The notes under the pieces are model-generated. The model was not told where the DNA came from. It did no database searches and saw only the letters and a program-made list of their open reading frames with translations. Positions 6,279 to 8,781 of a stretch of 8,781 nt of DNA are shown here, piece by piece. The position numbers were made by a program, and so were the translations under genes. Position 1 is the first letter of the stretch. Each line of letters opens with the position of its first letter. This DNA comes from an uncultured Clostridia bacterium (lineage in GTDB: Bacteria; Bacillota; Clostridia; Oscillospirales; Acutalibacteraceae): contig CAMJYS010000030.1 in NCBI GenBank assembly GCA_946410005.1, forward strand, positions 1 through 8,781, given 5' to 3'.

Positions 6279-6986
6279 TTGAGTCAAAAGTACAAAAGAA
6301 TTTTACTCAAAATAAGCGGTGAAGCTTTGGCCGGTGAAAGTAAGTTTGGAATTGATTTCGAAACTTTAAAGCCACTTGCAAAAGTTATAAAAAATTGCAG
6401 CAAATCCGGTGTGCAAATCGCAATCGTTGTAGGTGGAGGTAATTTTTGGCGAGGAAGAACCAGCGGTAATATGAATCGTGTAAAAGCTGACCACATGGGC
6501 ATGCTGGCAACTGTGATAAACGCAATCGGTCTTTCCGATGCGCTTGAAGAACAAGGCGTTAAATCACGAGTTATGACGTCAATCGCCATTCCTCAAGTCG
6601 GAGAACTTTATTCGCCCGAAAAAGCTATAAAACATCTCGAAAAAGGAGAAGTTGTTATTTTCGGCTACGGAACAGGAAATGCGTTTTTCTCGACAGACAC
6701 AGCAGCTTCATTAAGAGCTGCTGAAATTCAAGCCGAAATCATATTCAAAGCCACAAATGTTGACGGAGTATATGATAGCGACCCCTCTAAAAATCCAGAC
6801 GCTAAAAAATATTCCGACATAACATTTAAGGAAGTTTTGGCAAAGAATTTAAACGTTATGGATTCAACTGCCGCATCAATGTGTAGAGACAATGACATCT
6901 CTTTACTGGTTTTCAGCATGAAAGACCCAAACAACATTTTAGAAGCCATAAACGGCGAAAATTTAGGCACTATTGTACATTCTTAA
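6279..6986 (+). CDS. pyrH: UMP kinase
   Basis: Phosphorylates UMP to UDP with ATP in pyrimidine nucleotide synthesis; a cytoplasmic hexamer of the amino-acid-kinase fold, unrelated to eukaryotic UMP/CMP kinase. It has 235 residues, typical length. Motifs visible are KISGEAL (11-17), the glycine loop VVGGGNFWRG (50-59), DHMGMLATVINAIGLSDALE (71-90), the UMP-binding loop GYGTGNAFFSTDTAA (129-143) and the nucleotide-site block KATNVDGVYDSDP (157-169). The UMP loop differs slightly from the usual GGTGNPFF form (Y130, A135). The start is TTG with a good SD. The gene opens the rightward operon and is followed 20 bases later by frr. The usual upstream partners rpsB and tsf are absent. Bacterial PyrH is commonly activated by GTP and inhibited by UTP, which is family knowledge. 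Confidence 0.98.
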   Translation: MSQKYKRILLKISGEALAGESKFGIDFETLKPLAKVIKNCSKSGVQIAIVVGGGNFWRGRTSGNMNRVKADHMGMLATVINAIGLSDALEEQGVKSRVMTSIAIPQVGELYSPEKAIKHLEKGEVVIFGYGTGNAFFSTDTAASLRAAEIQAEIIFKATNVDGVYDSDPSKNPDAKKYSDITFKEVLAKNLNVMDSTAASMCRDNDISLLVFSMKDPNNILEAINGENLGTIVHS

Positions 6987-7006
6987 TTAATTAGGAGGAT
7001 TCAAAA

Positions 7007-7561
7007 ATGAATCAATTATTAAATGACATAAAATCAAAAATGGAATTAACTTGCGAAAAACTTTCTAACGACTATGCTGCAATTCAAGCCGGAAGAGCTA
7101 ATCCTTCTGTTCTCGACAAAGTAACCGTCGATTATTACGGAACCGCTACCCCTATAAATCAAGTTGCTGCGGTTTCTGTTTCAGAAGCGAGAGTCCTTAC
7201 TATTCAGCCTTGGGATATTTCCGTATTAAATGCTATTGAAAAGGCTATCCAAAAATCCGACATAGGAATTAATCCCCAAAATGACGGAAAAGTAATCAGA
7301 CTTATCTTTCCACAATTAACAGAAGATTGCCGTAAAGAAATCGCAAAAGAAGTTTCTTCGATGGCTGAAAACTCAAAAATCGCCATAAGAAATATCAGAC
7401 GTGATGCTATTGACAAATTAAAAAATAAAAAGAAAGCTTCTGAAATAACCGAAGACGAATTGAAATCCGGCGAAAAGAAAGTTCAGGATTTAACAGACAA
7501 ATTTTGTAAAAATATTGATGAACTAAGTTCCACAAAGGAAAAACAAATCATGTCACTTTAA
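7007..7561 (+). CDS. frr: Ribosome recycling factor
   Basis: With EF-G, splits the post-termination ribosome so that subunits can be reused; cytoplasmic. It has 184 residues, the standard length. Domain I is the three-helix bundle formed by the N-terminal helix (1-28) and the C-terminal helices (about 105-184). Domain II lies between them (about 31-104). Family signatures are QAGRANPSVLDKVTVDYYGTATPINQ (27-52), LTIQPWD (64-70), IGINPQNDGKVIRL (86-99), LTEDCRKEIAK (104-114) and IRNIRRDA (127-134) with the conserved arginines. The C-terminal KEKQIM is also typical. The ATG at 7007 has a strong AGGAGG eight bases upstream. It is the second gene of the operon, in the usual pyrH-frr order. Confidence 0.98.
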   Translation: MNQLLNDIKSKMELTCEKLSNDYAAIQAGRANPSVLDKVTVDYYGTATPINQVAAVSVSEARVLTIQPWDISVLNAIEKAIQKSDIGINPQNDGKVIRLIFPQLTEDCRKEIAKEVSSMAENSKIAIRNIRRDAIDKLKNKKKASEITEDELKSGEKKVQDLTDKFCKNIDELSSTKEKQIMSL

Positions 7562-7564
7562 TAT

Positions 7565-7569
7565 GAGGT
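7565..7569 (+). promoter_or_regulatory. RBS choosing the uppS start
   Basis: GAGGT ends five bases before ATG 7575. An earlier in-frame ATG at 7563 overlaps this SD and has no SD of its own at a useful distance, so 7575 is preferred. Confidence 0.6.
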
Positions 7570-7574
7570 CTTTT

Positions 7575-8297
7575 ATGCAAAAAAACGATCTATCTCAACT
7601 TAATTTACCTACTCACGTGGGCATAATAATGGACGGAAATCGAAGATGGGCAAAGCTTCGCTCTTTGCCTATTCCTTCGGGGCATTCTGCCGGCGCAAGT
7701 ACTTTCGAAAAAATTGCTTTTTACTCTAACTCCATAGGACTTAAATATCTTACCGTTTTTGCTTTTTCCACTGAAAATTGGAAAAGGTCAAAAGCGGAAG
7801 TTTCTGCGTTAATGCTTCTTTTTAAAAAACAGCTCTTAAGAGTTATTGAAAAATTCAAAAACGAAAATATTGTCGTAAAATTTATTGGCGATATTTCAAA
7901 ATTTTCGTTCGATATCCAAAATTTAGTAAAAACAATAGAAACCGAAACTGCTAATAAAACCGGACTTCATTTAAATATTGCTATGAATTACGGAAGCAGA
8001 CAAGAAATCATTAATTGCACTAAAAAAATCGCACAGGATGTTATTGAAAATAAACTTAATCCGGAAGATGTAACCGAAGAAATTTTCGAATCAAAACTTT
8101 TTACAAGAGAAATTCCTGACGTAGATTTAATAATTCGTACTGCAGGAGAAAAAAGGCTTTCGAATTTTTTGTTGTGGCAATCGGCTTATGCTGAATTTTA
8201 TTATACCGACATTTTATGGCCGGATTTTTCGGAATATGAATTTGATAAAGCCATAGAAGAATATTCTAAAAGAAATCGTAAATTTGGAGGTAAATAG
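7575..8297 (+). CDS. uppS: Undecaprenyl diphosphate synthase (cis-prenyltransferase)
   Basis: Adds isopentenyl units in cis to farnesyl diphosphate to make the C55 lipid carrier for peptidoglycan and other wall polymers. With ATG at 7575 it has 240 residues, a typical length. Visible motifs are HVGIIMDGNRRWAK (14-27) with the catalytic D20, GHSAG (36-40), LTVFAFSTENWKR (59-71), LNIAMNYGSRQEI (133-145), and RTAGEKRLSNFLLW (188-201) with the diphosphate-binding arginines R188 and R194. AEFYYTDILWPDF (206-218) holds the conserved E207. The RTAGE block differs by one residue from the common RTSGE. All expected active-site residues are present. An alternative start at 7563 would add MRSF. The gene follows frr by 13 bases and is two bases from cdsA, whose SD lies inside its last codons. 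Confidence 0.97.
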   Translation: MQKNDLSQLNLPTHVGIIMDGNRRWAKLRSLPIPSGHSAGASTFEKIAFYSNSIGLKYLTVFAFSTENWKRSKAEVSALMLLFKKQLLRVIEKFKNENIVVKFIGDISKFSFDIQNLVKTIETETANKTGLHLNIAMNYGSRQEIINCTKKIAQDVIENKLNPEDVTEEIFESKLFTREIPDVDLIIRTAGEKRLSNFLLWQSAYAEFYYTDILWPDFSEYEFDKAIEEYSKRNRKFGGK

Positions 8298-8299
8298 TT

Positions 8300-8736
8300 A
8301 TGTCTAAAAGAATTATCTCCGGAGTTGTTGGAGCTTTTTTTACTTTATTTATTCTATTTTTTGACCAAAAATTCCCGTCTTTATTAAGCTTCATAATATC
8401 AATTATCGCAATATTATCTATAAATGAAATTTTTTCTGTTATGAACACATCGAAAAATTTCGAAATAATTATTCCTTCCGTGATTTTTGTCGCAATCTAT
8501 CCCATTTTTAAATTCAGTACAGTATGGCAATTTTCGTGGTATTTTTATAGTTTATGGATGTTTGCTATAATGATTTTGCGTCCAAATTTGAAATTAAAAA
8601 TTATCGCCGTTACATATACGATGTCGATATTAATTTCACTTTCGCTAGGAACAATAACTGAACTTAAAGATTACGGAAAAGAATTTGGTACGTTTTATGT
8701 GCTACTAGCTTTAGCTATCGCTTGGATGTCCGACAC
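8300..8736 (+). CDS. cdsA: CDP-diglyceride synthase (phosphatidate cytidylyltransferase), N-terminal part
   Basis: Membrane enzyme that makes CDP-diacylglycerol from phosphatidate and CTP, the branch point for phospholipids. About 145 residues are present of a family near 265. The opening MSKRIISGVVGA is the family's N-terminus, followed by strongly hydrophobic segments near 8-22, 28-46, 55-72, 76-93, 99-117 and 130-143. The segment ends at LALAIAWMSDT, the point where CdsA proteins reach the conserved (S/T)DT-GAY region; the C-terminal signature lies outside. The open frame appears to run on with DRKSVV and a stop, but those residues are encoded by adapter. The ATG at 8300 has GGAGGT (8286-8291) eight bases upstream, inside the end of uppS. 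Position after uppS is the classic arrangement and supports the call. Confidence 0.93.
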
Positions 8737-8781
8737 AGATCGGAAGAGCGTCGTGTAGGGAAAGAGTGTAGATCTCGGTGG
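8737..8781 (+). other. Illumina P5-side adapter (artefact)
   Basis: The last 45 bases match the reverse complement of the TruSeq universal (P5) adapter, from AGATCGGAAGAGCGTCGTG to GATCTCGGTGG. The first A may be genomic or come from A-tailing. Together with the P7 side at the other end, in the opposite orientation, it brackets the insert as a complete library molecule would. Confidence 0.97.

Noticed and set aside
6257..6322. A 21-codon frame overlapping the pyrH start in another frame (MLIEVLKLES...)
   Set aside because: It has no SD, its ATG is only about ten bases from the predicted transcription start, and its overlap with pyrH is explained by chance; kept only as a weak leader-peptide possibility.

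Overview
The window is an 8,692-base genomic insert (45-8736) with Illumina library adapter sequence fused to both ends (1-44 and 8737-8781). The insert is low-GC DNA with purine-rich Shine-Dalgarno (SD) sites, several TTG start codons, a bacterial V/A-type ATPase operon and the conserved cluster pyrH-frr-uppS-cdsA. This points to an anaerobic member of the Bacillota, most likely an uncultured Clostridia-type bacterium. That assignment is inferred from gene content and protein style; no marker gene fixes the genus.

Left arm, minus strand (6041 down to 45): a V-type ATPase operon. In transcription order it reads subunit G/H stalk coiled coil (ntpF), C/d (ntpC), a/I (ntpI), c/K (ntpK), F (ntpG), E (ntpE) and A (ntpA). 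The catalytic A subunit is cut at residue 354 by the left adapter; B and D would be expected beyond it. Together these genes supply the membrane rotor and stator (K, I), the rotor socket (C), a central-stalk part (F), the peripheral stalk (E and G/H) and the catalytic head (A). The enzyme couples ATP turnover to H+ or Na+ movement across the cell membrane.

Right arm, plus strand (6279 to 8736): UMP kinase, ribosome recycling factor, undecaprenyl diphosphate synthase and the first half of CDP-diglyceride synthase, closely spaced as one operon. cdsA is cut by the right adapter, and its last six apparent residues are adapter-encoded. The rpsB-tsf pair that often precedes pyrH is absent; the divergent ATPase operon lies there instead.

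The 237-base intergenic region (6042-6278) holds a promoter for each arm (TTGACA/CATAAT leftward, TTTACA/TAAAAT rightward) and, between them, a 12-bp all-A/T inverted repeat.

No mobile element, CRISPR array, RNA gene or clearly new multi-gene system is visible. The points most worth checking are the adapter ends, a 33-base hairpin between the SD and the start codon of ntpA, a mini-ORF with its own SD ahead of ntpC, and an unusual N-terminal extension on the c-ring subunit. Start codons of ntpK, ntpF and uppS were chosen by SD position and differ from the longest open frames.
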